From Paragemmobacter straminiformis (GTDB taxonomy: Bacteria; Pseudomonadota; Alphaproteobacteria; Rhodobacterales; Rhodobacteraceae), in NCBI RefSeq assembly GCF_014243445.1, contig NZ_JACLQD010000001.1, forward strand, positions 744,001 to 808,000: 64,000 nucleotides of DNA, read 5' to 3'. Shown piece after piece: positions 1 to 7,407 of this stretch. The notes under the pieces are model-generated. The model was not told where the DNA came from. It made no database searches and saw nothing but the letters and a program-made list of their open reading frames with translations. Position 1 is the stretch's first letter; every line of letters begins with the position of its first letter. Position numbers and translations under genes: made by a program.

Positions 1-404
1 CGCTGGCGGCTGCGGGTCTGTCGCTGGCAAGACAGGGCGACGCGCTGGTGATGCGGCGCGATTTCGACAACCTGACCGCCAGCTTCGCCCCGCTGGCCAC
101 GATCGACCACGCCGACGCCTCTGGCATCGCGGGGCGCTGGCATTCGGACGAGCTAGAGGCCGAGGTGACGGTCGAGGTGCGCGACGGCGGGGTCTTCGCC
201 CGTTTCACCGGAATGCTCGGCTCGGGGCGGATGGAGCGCATGGCACCCGTCTGTCCCGATGTCTGGATCGTGGCCACCCGCCGCTCGATGGACGCCCCCG
301 CCCCCGGAGACTGGACCGTGACGGTCGGGCGCGATGGCAAGGGCGCCGCAACCTTTTTGACGCTGGGGTGCTGGCTGGCGCGCGGGGTGACCTACCGGCG
401 CTAG
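1..404 (+). CDS. C-terminal fragment, probable D-aminopeptidase/beta-lactamase-family serine hydrolase
   Basis: The frame is open from base 3 to the TAG ending at 404, so this is the tail of a gene that begins before the window. About 133 residues are visible: a compact, probably beta-rich domain with phrases such as GRWHSDELEAEV, GGVFARFTGMLG and GDWTVTVGRD. From memory this resembles the C-terminal accessory domain of D-aminopeptidases in the class C beta-lactamase/PBP fold family, but the catalytic Ser-x-x-Lys region lies outside the window. An internal GTG/ATG pair at 48-53 could be mistaken for a start; the frame continues upstream of it, so I treat the gene as truncated by the window edge. 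Family assignment is tentative. Confidence 0.45.
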   Translation, partial: LAAAGLSLARQGDALVMRRDFDNLTASFAPLATIDHADASGIAGRWHSDELEAEVTVEVRDGGVFARFTGMLGSGRMERMAPVCPDVWIVATRRSMDAPAPGDWTVTVGRDGKGAATFLTLGCWLARGVTYRR

Positions 405-632
405 CGCGGCGCGCCCCGTGCCGCAGGCGGGGCAGGTCTGGCCTGTTGCGAAAATCATTTGCCTGAACGGGCCGAGTATTACAGTGTTCATGGGCAATTA
501 TGCCCTGTGCCCCATCGCTAGATGCGGCCGAGTGACGACCATCGTTTTGCTGACTTTGTGTAGTGTCGAAAGCCTGCTCCGTTTCCTGCGGATGTGATTT
601 CAGACTTACCTGCGAATTCGAAGGACCAGTCC
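405..632. other. intergenic region before the signalling locus
   Basis: These 228 bases contain no convincing gene. A GCCCCG (413-418) / CGGGGC (428-433) inverted repeat just after the stop codon could be a weak terminator, without a T-run. A small dyad GGGCAattaTGCCC at 492-505 is a possible protein-binding site. The rest, including an AT-richer stretch near 440-500, probably holds the promoter of the Hpt/RR-EamA operon, but I cannot name -35/-10 boxes with confidence. Confidence 0.35.
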
Positions 633-992
633 ATGATAGACCGCCGCGCCATCGACCGTCTGTACGAGACCGTCGGAAGCGATCCCGAAAGCCTGATCGA
701 GATGATCGAGTCCTTTCTGGAAGAGGGGCCGGTTCTGGTTGCGCAACTGGCCGGGGCCGCCGCCGCGCGGGATTTCGTGCTGATGCGCCGGACCGCGCAT
801 TCGCTGAAATCGAACGCCCGCGACTTTGGCGCGACCCGACTGGGGGCGCATTGCGCCGAGATCGAAGAAGAGTTGCGCGCCGGGCAGGAACCCGATGACG
901 CAGCCCGCCGCGCGGCCACGGTCGGCGCGGAATGGCAGGTCGTCGAGCCTGCCTTGCGCGCGCTTGCGGCGGAGTTCGGGGCGCTGGCATGA
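633..992 (+). CDS. Hpt-domain histidine phosphotransfer protein
   Basis: A 119-residue single-domain protein that should shuttle phosphoryl groups between a hybrid kinase receiver and terminal response regulators in the cytoplasm. It shows the Hpt signature around the phosphorylatable histidine, RRTAHSLKSNARDFG, in an otherwise helical chain with an acidic N-terminal helix (LIEMIESFLEEG). The ATG at 633 is chosen because AAGGA at 621-625 precedes it by 7 nt; an in-frame ATG at 594 lacks such a site. Its stop overlaps the start of the RR-EamA gene (ATGA, 989-992), implying translational coupling. The large hybrid kinase at 3538-6207 ends in two receivers and has no Hpt of its own, so this protein is the natural relay partner. 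That pairing is inferred from proximity. Confidence 0.85.
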   Translation: MIDRRAIDRLYETVGSDPESLIEMIESFLEEGPVLVAQLAGAAAARDFVLMRRTAHSLKSNARDFGATRLGAHCAEIEEELRAGQEPDDAARRAATVGAEWQVVEPALRALAAEFGALA

Positions 993-2515
993 CGATCGAA
1001 GCCAAGGTTCTGGTCGTCGACGACAGCCGCACCTCGCGGATGATCGTGAACAAGGCTTTGCAACAGCTGGGCTGCCAGACGGTCGAGGCGGCATCGGGGC
1101 GCGAGGCGCTTGACCTGATGGGGCGTGACAGTTTCGATCTGGTCCTGCTTGACATCGAAATGCCCGAGATGGACGGGCTGGCCGTGCTGCGGCAGATGCG
1201 GGCAACGGGTGACCGGCTCAACACTCCGGTTCTGGTGATCTCGGGGCAAGAGGGCAATCTGGACGTGGTCGTTGCCGCCATCGAGCTGGGGGCCGAGGAT
1301 TTTCTGCCCAAACCCTTTGACCCGACGCTGTTTCGCGCCCGTGTCGCATCATGCGTCGAGAAAAAGCGCCTGCGCGATACGGAGATCGACTACCTGCGGC
1401 AGATGGACAAGCTGTCGGAAGCGGCGATGGTGATGGAAAGCGGCAAGTTCCACCCCGCCAACCTCGGGCTGGAAGCGGTCGCGGCGCGGCCGGATTCGGC
1501 GGGGCGGCTGGCCGCTGTCTTTGTCGAGATGGCGACGCAGGTCTATGACCGCGAACTTGCCCTGCAACGCAATGTCCGCACACTGAAGGGCGGCGCGGTC
1601 CTGCTGCTTTCGGGGCTGCTGTGGGGATTGGTGGTCCCCTTGTCGGTGATGATCTACCGCGAGAACCCGCTGACGCTTGGCGTGACCTTCTGGTCGAACC
1701 TCGTGGCCGGGCTGGTGTGCTGCGGCTGGGCGGTGGCGACGGGCAAGAGCCTGCGCATCACCTGGTCCGAGTTCCTGTTCCTGCTGGTCTGGGCGCTGAT
1801 CTTCGGCTTCAGCAGTGTCGTGCTGTTCGAGGCGGCGGGGCGCGTCTCGGGGATTGCCCTGTCGATCATCATGGCGATGCAGGGCTTTGCGGTCTTTGCC
1901 ATCGCGGCCGTGATGCGGATCGAGGCGCCAAGCCTGCGGCGGTTCATCGGCCTTGCGCTGGGGCTGGTCGGCGTGCTGGCCCTGTTGCTGGTGCGCGAGG
2001 ATGGCGGCGCGCTGGACGGGTGGGGCTGGATGCTGATCGCGATGATGGTGCCCATCCTTTACGGCGCGATCGACATTCTGCTGGCGGTGAAGCATCCGCC
2101 CACGCTGGATTCGGTTGTGAGCAGCGGGCTGGTGCTGGTGCTGTCGGCGGTGCTGGTGCTGCCCTTTGCCCTTTGGCGCGGGCATTTCTTCGTTCTGGCC
2201 GCCGAGCCGGGCCTGAGCGACCTGCTTGTGGCGATCACCGGTTTCTGCATCGGGCTTTGCACGGTGCTTTACATCCGCCTGATCGCGATGGCGGGCGCGG
2301 TGTTCGGCAGCCAGAGCGCCTATGCCGTTACCGTGGCGGGGATCGGCTGGAGCGTTCTTCTGCTGGGCGAGTCGCTCTCGCTCTGGACGGGGTTCGCGCT
2401 GGTCATGATCGTCTCGGGCCTGCTGCTTGTCGGCCCCAAGCGCGAGGCGGGCAACGTCGAAGTCGAATTCCGGCGCAAGAGGAAGGCAAGACTTGGCAAA
2501 GCGATCACCGCCTGA
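989..2515 (+). CDS. response regulator receiver fused to a DMT/EamA-type transporter
   Basis: A 508-residue protein. Residues 1-125 are a complete receiver: acidic pair D11/D12, phospho-acceptor D55 in LLDIEMPEMDG, and K108 in FLPKPF. Residues about 126-200 form a helical linker (LRQMDKLSEAAMVMESGKF, FVEMATQVYDRELALQ) of the kind that follows receivers in signalling proteins. From about 203 to the end there are roughly ten hydrophobic helices with the layout of drug/metabolite transporters (EamA), for example LLSGLLWGLVVPLS and LALGLVGVLALLLV, and a basic tail (EFRRKRKARLGK). There is no stop or frameshift between the parts, so the fusion looks real. It begins inside the Hpt stop codon (ATGA). 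Inference: phosphorylation directly gates a membrane exporter. Domain calls are strong; the transported substrate is unknown. Confidence 0.85.
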   Translation: MTIEAKVLVVDDSRTSRMIVNKALQQLGCQTVEAASGREALDLMGRDSFDLVLLDIEMPEMDGLAVLRQMRATGDRLNTPVLVISGQEGNLDVVVAAIELGAEDFLPKPFDPTLFRARVASCVEKKRLRDTEIDYLRQMDKLSEAAMVMESGKFHPANLGLEAVAARPDSAGRLAAVFVEMATQVYDRELALQRNVRTLKGGAVLLLSGLLWGLVVPLSVMIYRENPLTLGVTFWSNLVAGLVCCGWAVATGKSLRITWSEFLFLLVWALIFGFSSVVLFEAAGRVSGIALSIIMAMQGFAVFAIAAVMRIEAPSLRRFIGLALGLVGVLALLLVREDGGALDGWGWMLIAMMVPILYGAIDILLAVKHPPTLDSVVSSGLVLVLSAVLVLPFALWRGHFFVLAAEPGLSDLLVAITGFCIGLCTVLYIRLIAMAGAVFGSQSAYAVTVAGIGWSVLLLGESLSLWTGFALVMIVSGLLLVGPKREAGNVEVEFRRKRKARLGKAITA

Positions 2516-2541
2516 CCCGCGCGCCACGCAGGCACAGCCCT

Positions 2542-2559
2542 GCCCCGCGCCGGCGGGGC
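2542..2559. terminator. GC hairpin between convergent genes
   Basis: A perfect 7-bp stem, GCCCCGC (2542-2548) and GCGGGGC (2553-2559) with loop GCCG, lies in the 46-nt gap between the RR-EamA gene and the convergent binding-protein gene. It can serve both strands. There is no strong T-run, so termination may be partial or Rho-assisted. Confidence 0.5.
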
Positions 2560-2561
2560 GG

Positions 2562-3404
2562 TCAGAATTTCTGTGTCAGGTCGACGCCGAACCATTTCGC
2601 GGACAGGGCCGACAGCGTGCCATCGGCCTGCATATCCGCGACGATCTTGGCAAGGGCTTCTTCCAATTCGGGGTCGCCGGGTTCTATGGCCATCGCGGCG
2701 GGGCCGTAATAGAGCGGCTGGCCCACCACCTTGATCGGCGCGCCTTCCTTGATCAGGAACAGGAAATACATCAGGTCGTCGACCATCGCGTCGATGGATT
2801 TGCCTTCGGCCAGGGCTTTGGATGCCTCTTCCGAGGTTTCGAAGGGCACGACGACGGCATCCTTGATCTTGTAGGCCGGGGGCGGTTCGTCGGCCATGCC
2901 CATCGGTTCCTGCAGGACGTATTTCTCGAAGATCGACCCGTTCAGGGCGCCGATGCGTTTGCCCGTCGCATCGGGCGGCGACTGGATTGTGGTGTTGTCG
3001 CGCTGCACGGCAAGCACGGTCGGCGAGTAATAATAGACCGCCGGAAAGACCAGAACCTTGGCCCTGTCGCCGGTCGGAGACATGCTGCCCACCGACAAAT
3101 CCCACGCACCGCCCCAATTGCCGGCCGTGACCACATCCCATGTGGGGGTGACGAATTCGACCTTGACCCCAAGGCGCTTGGCCACTTCTGCCGCGACCGA
3201 GGCGTCGAAGCCCTGCCATGCGCCCGTCTCGTCAATCCAGGAATAGGGGGGCCAGGCCGGATCGGACGCGATCTTGATGACCCCCGCCGCGTTGATGCGG
3301 TCAAGGACCGGACCGGCGGCAAGCACCGTCGGCGCAAGGATGGCTGCGAGACAAAGCGTAACGAACCGGCGCAGGATACGTGTCACGGCCTTCTTGCCCC
3401 CCAT
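2562..3404 (-). CDS. solo amino-acid-type ABC solute-binding protein (SBP family 3)
   Basis: A 280-residue exported binding protein. A basic N-terminus is followed by a hydrophobic signal segment ([17 protein letters not shown]) and the mature start [18 protein letters not shown]. Family 3 features include [24 protein letters not shown], the lobe segment [13 protein letters not shown] and the closing [10 protein letters not shown]. The length is normal for the family. No permease or ATPase gene adjoins it: downstream is the convergent RR-EamA gene and upstream, divergently, is a hybrid histidine kinase. Binding proteins without a transporter often present ligand to a membrane kinase, as TorT does to TorS. 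I infer that role here from the arrangement; an ordinary transport role with permeases elsewhere in the genome remains possible. The ligand is probably a polar amino acid or related compound. Confidence 0.75.
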   Translation of the reverse strand: MGGKKAVTRILRRFVTLCLAAILAPTVLAAGPVLDRINAAGVIKIASDPAWPPYSWIDETGAWQGFDASVAAEVAKRLGVKVEFVTPTWDVVTAGNWGGAWDLSVGSMSPTGDRAKVLVFPAVYYYSPTVLAVQRDNTTIQSPPDATGKRIGALNGSIFEKYVLQEPMGMADEPPPAYKIKDAVVVPFETSEEASKALAEGKSIDAMVDDLMYFLFLIKEGAPIKVVGQPLYYGPAAMAIEPGDPELEEALAKIVADMQADGTLSALSAKWFGVDLTQKF

Positions 3405-3537
3405 GCTGTCGCGGCACTTTGCCGGATGGCCATTTGTTTACGAACCTTGCCCGAGACAGGGGCCTGTCGCAAGCGCAGTGACCGTGCGACCGGCCCCGAT
3501 GCGGGGTGTGACCTGTCTTGTTGCGCGGGGCCGCGCG

Positions 3538-6207
3538 ATGGATAGGCAAGCGCAGGGCCAAAGGCTTGGCGTCGCGGGGCGGATCCTGATCTGCCTTTTG
3601 CTGATGTCCTCGGTCGTGGTGGTCATCAGCGCCATCGCGCTTTCCTCGTTTTCCCAGCTGCGCGGAACCATCGACCGCATCGTGTCGAAGGATCTGGAAG
3701 CGATCCTGCTGGCTGACGAGCTGAAACAGCGGGCCGAGGCGCTGTCGGGCATGGCCCCGTCGCTTTATGCGCAGGGGCTCAATCAGGATGCGCTGCTGAA
3801 ATACACGATGACCAGCTTTTCCGAGCAGGAGCGGCTGCAACTGCTGATCGGGCTGCTGGCGTCGACCTCGGCGCTGGATACGGAAAAGATCGATGCCGCC
3901 AAGACGGCGCTGTTCCTGAACCTCGACCAGCTTGCGACGACCTTGTTCCAGGGCGCGACGTTGCGCCAGAAACTCGACGCGGAAATCGGCAAACTTGCGA
4001 TGTTGCAGCAGTCCGGGCCGGTCGAGGCGGGGGCGGGTTCGGCCTCGGCCCTGATTTCGGGGCAGGTGCTGACCTTCCTGATCGAGGAGGACGCGGCGAA
4101 GCTGGACCAGGAGGTGGCGGAACTGAAGCGCAGCATCGCGCAGATGGCCCCTGACACGCCCGGCCTAGCGGCGGTGCAAGAGCTGTTGGTCGCCGAGCAG
4201 GGGATCATCGCGATCAAGCGTGACCTGATCGTGCAGATGGCCAAGGTGCGGGACCTTCTGGCGCAGAACGTGACGCTGTCGGCCACGCTGGTCGACATGG
4301 CCGAGCGTGTTTCGGTCGATGTGGTCGGACAGGTCAAGGACGCGACCGCCACGGGTCAGCAGCGGCTTGCGGTGCAGGCCTATTGGCTGAAGATCTTTGC
4401 TGCCGTGTCGATCATGGCGGCCATTGCGACGGCGCTTTACATGCAGCTTTCGGTCCGCCGGCGCATCGTTGCCCTGCGGGACGCGATCCGCGACGGATCG
4501 GATGCGAAACTGGCACCCTTGGCCGATGGCAAGGACGAGATTTCCGCGCTGGCCGCCAATGTGCGCTATTTCGTGCGCACGATCAAAGAGGCCGAAACCG
4601 ATCTGGAAAAGGCCCGCGCCGTCGCCGAAGCCGCGAACGAGGCCAAGAGCACCTTCCTTGCCACCATGAGCCACGAGATCCGGACCCCGATGAACGGCAT
4701 CATCGGCATGTCGCGGCTTTTGCGCGACACCAAGCTGGACGAGGAACAGGCCGATTTCTGCAAGACCATCGACCAAAGCGCCGACGCGCTGCTGGGGATC
4801 ATCAACGACATCCTCGACTTTTCAAAGGTCGAAGCGGGCAAGATCGACCTTGACCTGCACGACTTTGACCTGCGCGACACGGTCGAGGGGGCGATAGACC
4901 TTGTGTCCGGACGGGCTGCCGAAAAGTCGCTGAACCTTGCCTATCTGATCGAGCCAGAGGTTCCCGCCTGGATCATCGGAGATTCGCTGCGGCTGCGGCA
5001 GGTGCTGATCAACCTTGTGAACAACGCGATAAAGTTCACCGAGAAAGGCGATGTCTTTGTCAGGGTCGCGGTGGACCGGTCGGAACCCGCCCTGCACGCG
5101 GACGAGATCGCGCTGCGCTTTTCGGTTGCGGACTCGGGGCCGGGAATACCGGCCGACAAGATGGACAAGCTGTTCCATTCCTTCAGCCAGCTCGACGCGA
5201 CGACGACGCGCAAGCATGGCGGAACGGGGCTTGGGCTGGCGATATCGAAACGTCTGGTCGAATTGATGGGCGGGCACATCTGGGCCGACTCTCCGCCCGG
5301 CGAGGGGGCGACCTTTGCCTTTGTGATCCGCGCGCGGCGTTCGGCCGCCGCCTTGCCCGAAAAGCGGACGGGCGAGGGGCCGGTTGTGGCAGACCTTCGG
5401 GATCGCAGGGTGCTGGTGGTCGACGACAACGAGGTGAACCGCAAGGTGCTGCAAGCGCAGCTCACGTCATGGGGATTGCGGCCGGTCGTCGTATCCGGCC
5501 CCGCCGAGGGTGTGGCGCGGCTTGAGGCGGGAGATGCCTTCGACCTTGCCGTGATCGATCTGAACATGCCCGACATCGACGGTCTGGGCTTTGCCGCGAT
5601 GCTGCGGGCGCGGGCTGACAGCCGGACCCTGCCGCTGATCCTTTACACCTCGCTTGTGCCGCTGTCGCAGGCGCATCGCGACGAGGTGCGCGCCCTTGGC
5701 TTTGCCGAGGTTCTCGCCAAGCCGATCAAGGCGTCGCAGTTGCAGACGTCGATCTTCCGCGTTCTGGGCAACGAAAGCGAAAAGCGGGTGCAGGGCGCAC
5801 AGGCGGCCCCCGCATCGGTGGCCGGTTTCGCGGCGCTTCATCCGCTGCGGATCCTGCTGGCGGATGACAACATGACCAACCGCAAGCTGGGACGAAAGGT
5901 GCTAGAGCGGCTGGGCTATGAGGCCGATCTTGCCAATGACGGGGCGCAGGCCCTCGAATGCGCTGCCCGCACGCGCTATGACCTTGTGCTGATGGATATC
6001 GAGATGCCGGTGATGGACGGGATCGAGGCCTGCCAGACCATCAAGGCCGATCCGGCCTATGGGGCGCCCTGCATCGTCGCGCTGACGGCCAATGCGATCA
6101 CGGGCGACCGCGAGAAATATCTGGCGGCGGGGTTCGACGGCTATCTGTCAAAGCCGCTGAACCTTGACCAGCTGATGCAGCAACTGGCGCGCGCGAAGCC
6201 GGTCTAG
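3538..6207 (+). CDS. membrane hybrid sensor histidine kinase with two receivers
   Basis: An 889-residue inner-membrane kinase. TM1 is at about 12-35 ([19 protein letters not shown]), followed by about 245 mostly helical periplasmic residues and TM2 at about 282-305 ([18 protein letters not shown]), then HAMP, a DHp helix with [13 protein letters not shown], an ATPase domain ([35 protein letters not shown]), receiver 1 ([11 protein letters not shown]) and receiver 2 ([11 protein letters not shown]). The ATG at 3538 is chosen because earlier in-frame starts would run into the divergent binding-protein gene and would put about 88 atypical residues before TM1. The large helical sensor recalls TorS. 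No Hpt domain is present; the protein at 633-992 can supply it. Likely targets are the RR-EamA and RR-GNAT proteins flanking it. Confidence 0.88.
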   Translation: MDRQAQGQRLGVAGRILICLLLMSSVVVVISAIALSSFSQLRGTIDRIVSKDLEAILLADELKQRAEALSGMAPSLYAQGLNQDALLKYTMTSFSEQERLQLLIGLLASTSALDTEKIDAAKTALFLNLDQLATTLFQGATLRQKLDAEIGKLAMLQQSGPVEAGAGSASALISGQVLTFLIEEDAAKLDQEVAELKRSIAQMAPDTPGLAAVQELLVAEQGIIAIKRDLIVQMAKVRDLLAQNVTLSATLVDMAERVSVDVVGQVKDATATGQQRLAVQAYWLKIFAAVSIMAAIATALYMQLSVRRRIVALRDAIRDGSDAKLAPLADGKDEISALAANVRYFVRTIKEAETDLEKARAVAEAANEAKSTFLATMSHEIRTPMNGIIGMSRLLRDTKLDEEQADFCKTIDQSADALLGIINDILDFSKVEAGKIDLDLHDFDLRDTVEGAIDLVSGRAAEKSLNLAYLIEPEVPAWIIGDSLRLRQVLINLVNNAIKFTEKGDVFVRVAVDRSEPALHADEIALRFSVADSGPGIPADKMDKLFHSFSQLDATTTRKHGGTGLGLAISKRLVELMGGHIWADSPPGEGATFAFVIRARRSAAALPEKRTGEGPVVADLRDRRVLVVDDNEVNRKVLQAQLTSWGLRPVVVSGPAEGVARLEAGDAFDLAVIDLNMPDIDGLGFAAMLRARADSRTLPLILYTSLVPLSQAHRDEVRALGFAEVLAKPIKASQLQTSIFRVLGNESEKRVQGAQAAPASVAGFAALHPLRILLADDNMTNRKLGRKVLERLGYEADLANDGAQALECAARTRYDLVLMDIEMPVMDGIEACQTIKADPAYGAPCIVALTANAITGDREKYLAAGFDGYLSKPLNLDQLMQQLARAKPV

Positions 6208-6239
6208 GCGGGCGGGGCGCGGGCGGGGCCTGCCGCGCC

Positions 6240-6269
6240 GGTTCTGTGCGGTTCAGTGCGGTTCTGGAT
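6240..6269 (+). repeat. three 10-bp phased direct repeats upstream of RR-GNAT
   Basis: GGTTCTGTGC (6240-6249), GGTTCAGTGC (6250-6259) and GGTTCTGGAT (6260-6269) follow each other at exactly one helical turn. They lie in the 221-nt gap between the kinase and RR-GNAT genes. Phased direct repeats are typical of activator sites, but function is unproven. A TTGACA at 6317-6322 could be a -35 box; I see no convincing -10 at the right distance. I see no gene in this gap. Confidence 0.4.
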
Positions 6270-6428
6270 GAATGCCCAAGCATTCCGTCCGTAAATGAGC
6301 CGTCCGGTAATAATCTTTGACAAGATCGCACGCGCCGGGTGAGGGTTTCGGGATTGACCTTGATGCCTTGTGCGGCGGCACCGGCTATCGGAACCGCGCT
6401 TTCTTTGTCCGATCGGGGATAGTGACCT

Positions 6429-7382
6429 ATGGGCCGTATTCTTGTTGTCGATGATTCAAGCACGGTCCGGCTGAAGCTGACCAAGGCGGTCAGGACATTG
6501 GGGCACGAGGTCTTTGCCGTGGCCGACGGTCTTGCCGCGCTGAAGGCGGTGAACGAGCAAGACTACGACACCGTGCTTCTCGATATCATGATGCCCGGCA
6601 TGGACGGTTTCGAGGTGCTGGAAGCGGTCAAATCCGAGCCCCGGACCAAGGACATTCCGGTCATCGTCATTTCGGCGCTGAGCGATACGATGACCAGTGT
6701 CGTCAAGGCGATGGAACTGGGGGCCGAGGATTTTCTGCCCAAGAACTTCGAACTCGACCTGTTGAAATCGCGTCTGACGGCCAGCGTCGAGAAAAGCCTG
6801 AAGCGGATGGCCGCGCCGCAAATCTCGGTGCGCGCGGCCGCGCCCGACGACATTCCCATTCTGCTCAGCCTGATCAACACCGCAGGTGCGGGCCTGCCGC
6901 TCGAGATCTGGCGCAGCACGGCGGCAGAGGGGCAAAGCGCCTGGGACAAGGGCCGTGCCGATATGTTGGACGACGCGCTCGACGTCCATTACGGCAACTG
7001 CTGGATCGCCGAGACGCCGGTCGGCGGGCTTGGGGCGATGGTGCTTTACGTGCCACCGAGGCAAAGCAATCCGGGCAATGCGGGCGCGGCCAGCTTCATG
7101 GGCCCGCTGGAAGAACTGGAGTGTGCGGCGCATGGCACGGCCCATGTGGCCTATCTTTGCACCGTCGACAGCGCGCGCGGGCAGGGCATCGGGTCGGCCT
7201 TGCTGCGTTTTGCGGAAAGCCGCCGCACCGAGCAGGGGCTGACGCTGGTCGTTGCCAGCTCGAACTACGGGGCGCGGGCGCTGTACCAGCGGCACGGATA
7301 TTCCGAAACGATGCGCCGCCCGATGATACTGGCGAACGGCCACGTGAACGGGCACGACTGGATCCTGATGCGCAAGGCCTGA
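6429..7382 (+). CDS. response regulator receiver fused to a GNAT acetyltransferase
   Basis: A 317-residue soluble protein. Residues 1-125 are a receiver with D8/D9, phospho-acceptor D52 (LLDIMMPGMDG) and K105 in DFLPKNF. From about 133 a GNAT domain begins (ISVRAAAPDDIPILLSL) and runs to the end. It shows the acetyl-CoA pyrophosphate loop RGQGIGSALLRFAES after the beta-4 segment AHVAYLCTVDSA, and the C-terminal SSNYGARALYQRHGYSE typical of N-acetyltransferases. There is no DNA-binding domain. The GAEDFLP segment also occurs in the RR-EamA protein, suggesting a common receiver ancestor. The gene follows the hybrid kinase on the same strand and is convergent with the ABC permease at 7408. Inference: phosphorylation controls acetylation of a small molecule or protein. 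The substrate cannot be read from the sequence. Confidence 0.85.
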   Translation: MGRILVVDDSSTVRLKLTKAVRTLGHEVFAVADGLAALKAVNEQDYDTVLLDIMMPGMDGFEVLEAVKSEPRTKDIPVIVISALSDTMTSVVKAMELGAEDFLPKNFELDLLKSRLTASVEKSLKRMAAPQISVRAAAPDDIPILLSLINTAGAGLPLEIWRSTAAEGQSAWDKGRADMLDDALDVHYGNCWIAETPVGGLGAMVLYVPPRQSNPGNAGAASFMGPLEELECAAHGTAHVAYLCTVDSARGQGIGSALLRFAESRRTEQGLTLVVASSNYGARALYQRHGYSETMRRPMILANGHVNGHDWILMRKA

Positions 7383-7407
7383 TGCGCAGGCCCGCGCCGC
7401 CCGACGG

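Noticed and set aside
989-2515. RR-EamA as two separate genes
   Set aside because: The frame is continuous, there is no internal ribosome site with a good start before the first helix, and the linker resembles receiver-associated helices.
1349-2527. 392-residue minus-strand frame opposite the RR-EamA gene
   Set aside because: Very His/Gln/Arg-rich with no motifs; it mirrors the transmembrane codons of the real gene.
3274-3537. Earlier in-frame start for the hybrid kinase
   Set aside because: It would overlap the divergent binding-protein gene and add 88 residues unlike any kinase N-terminus.
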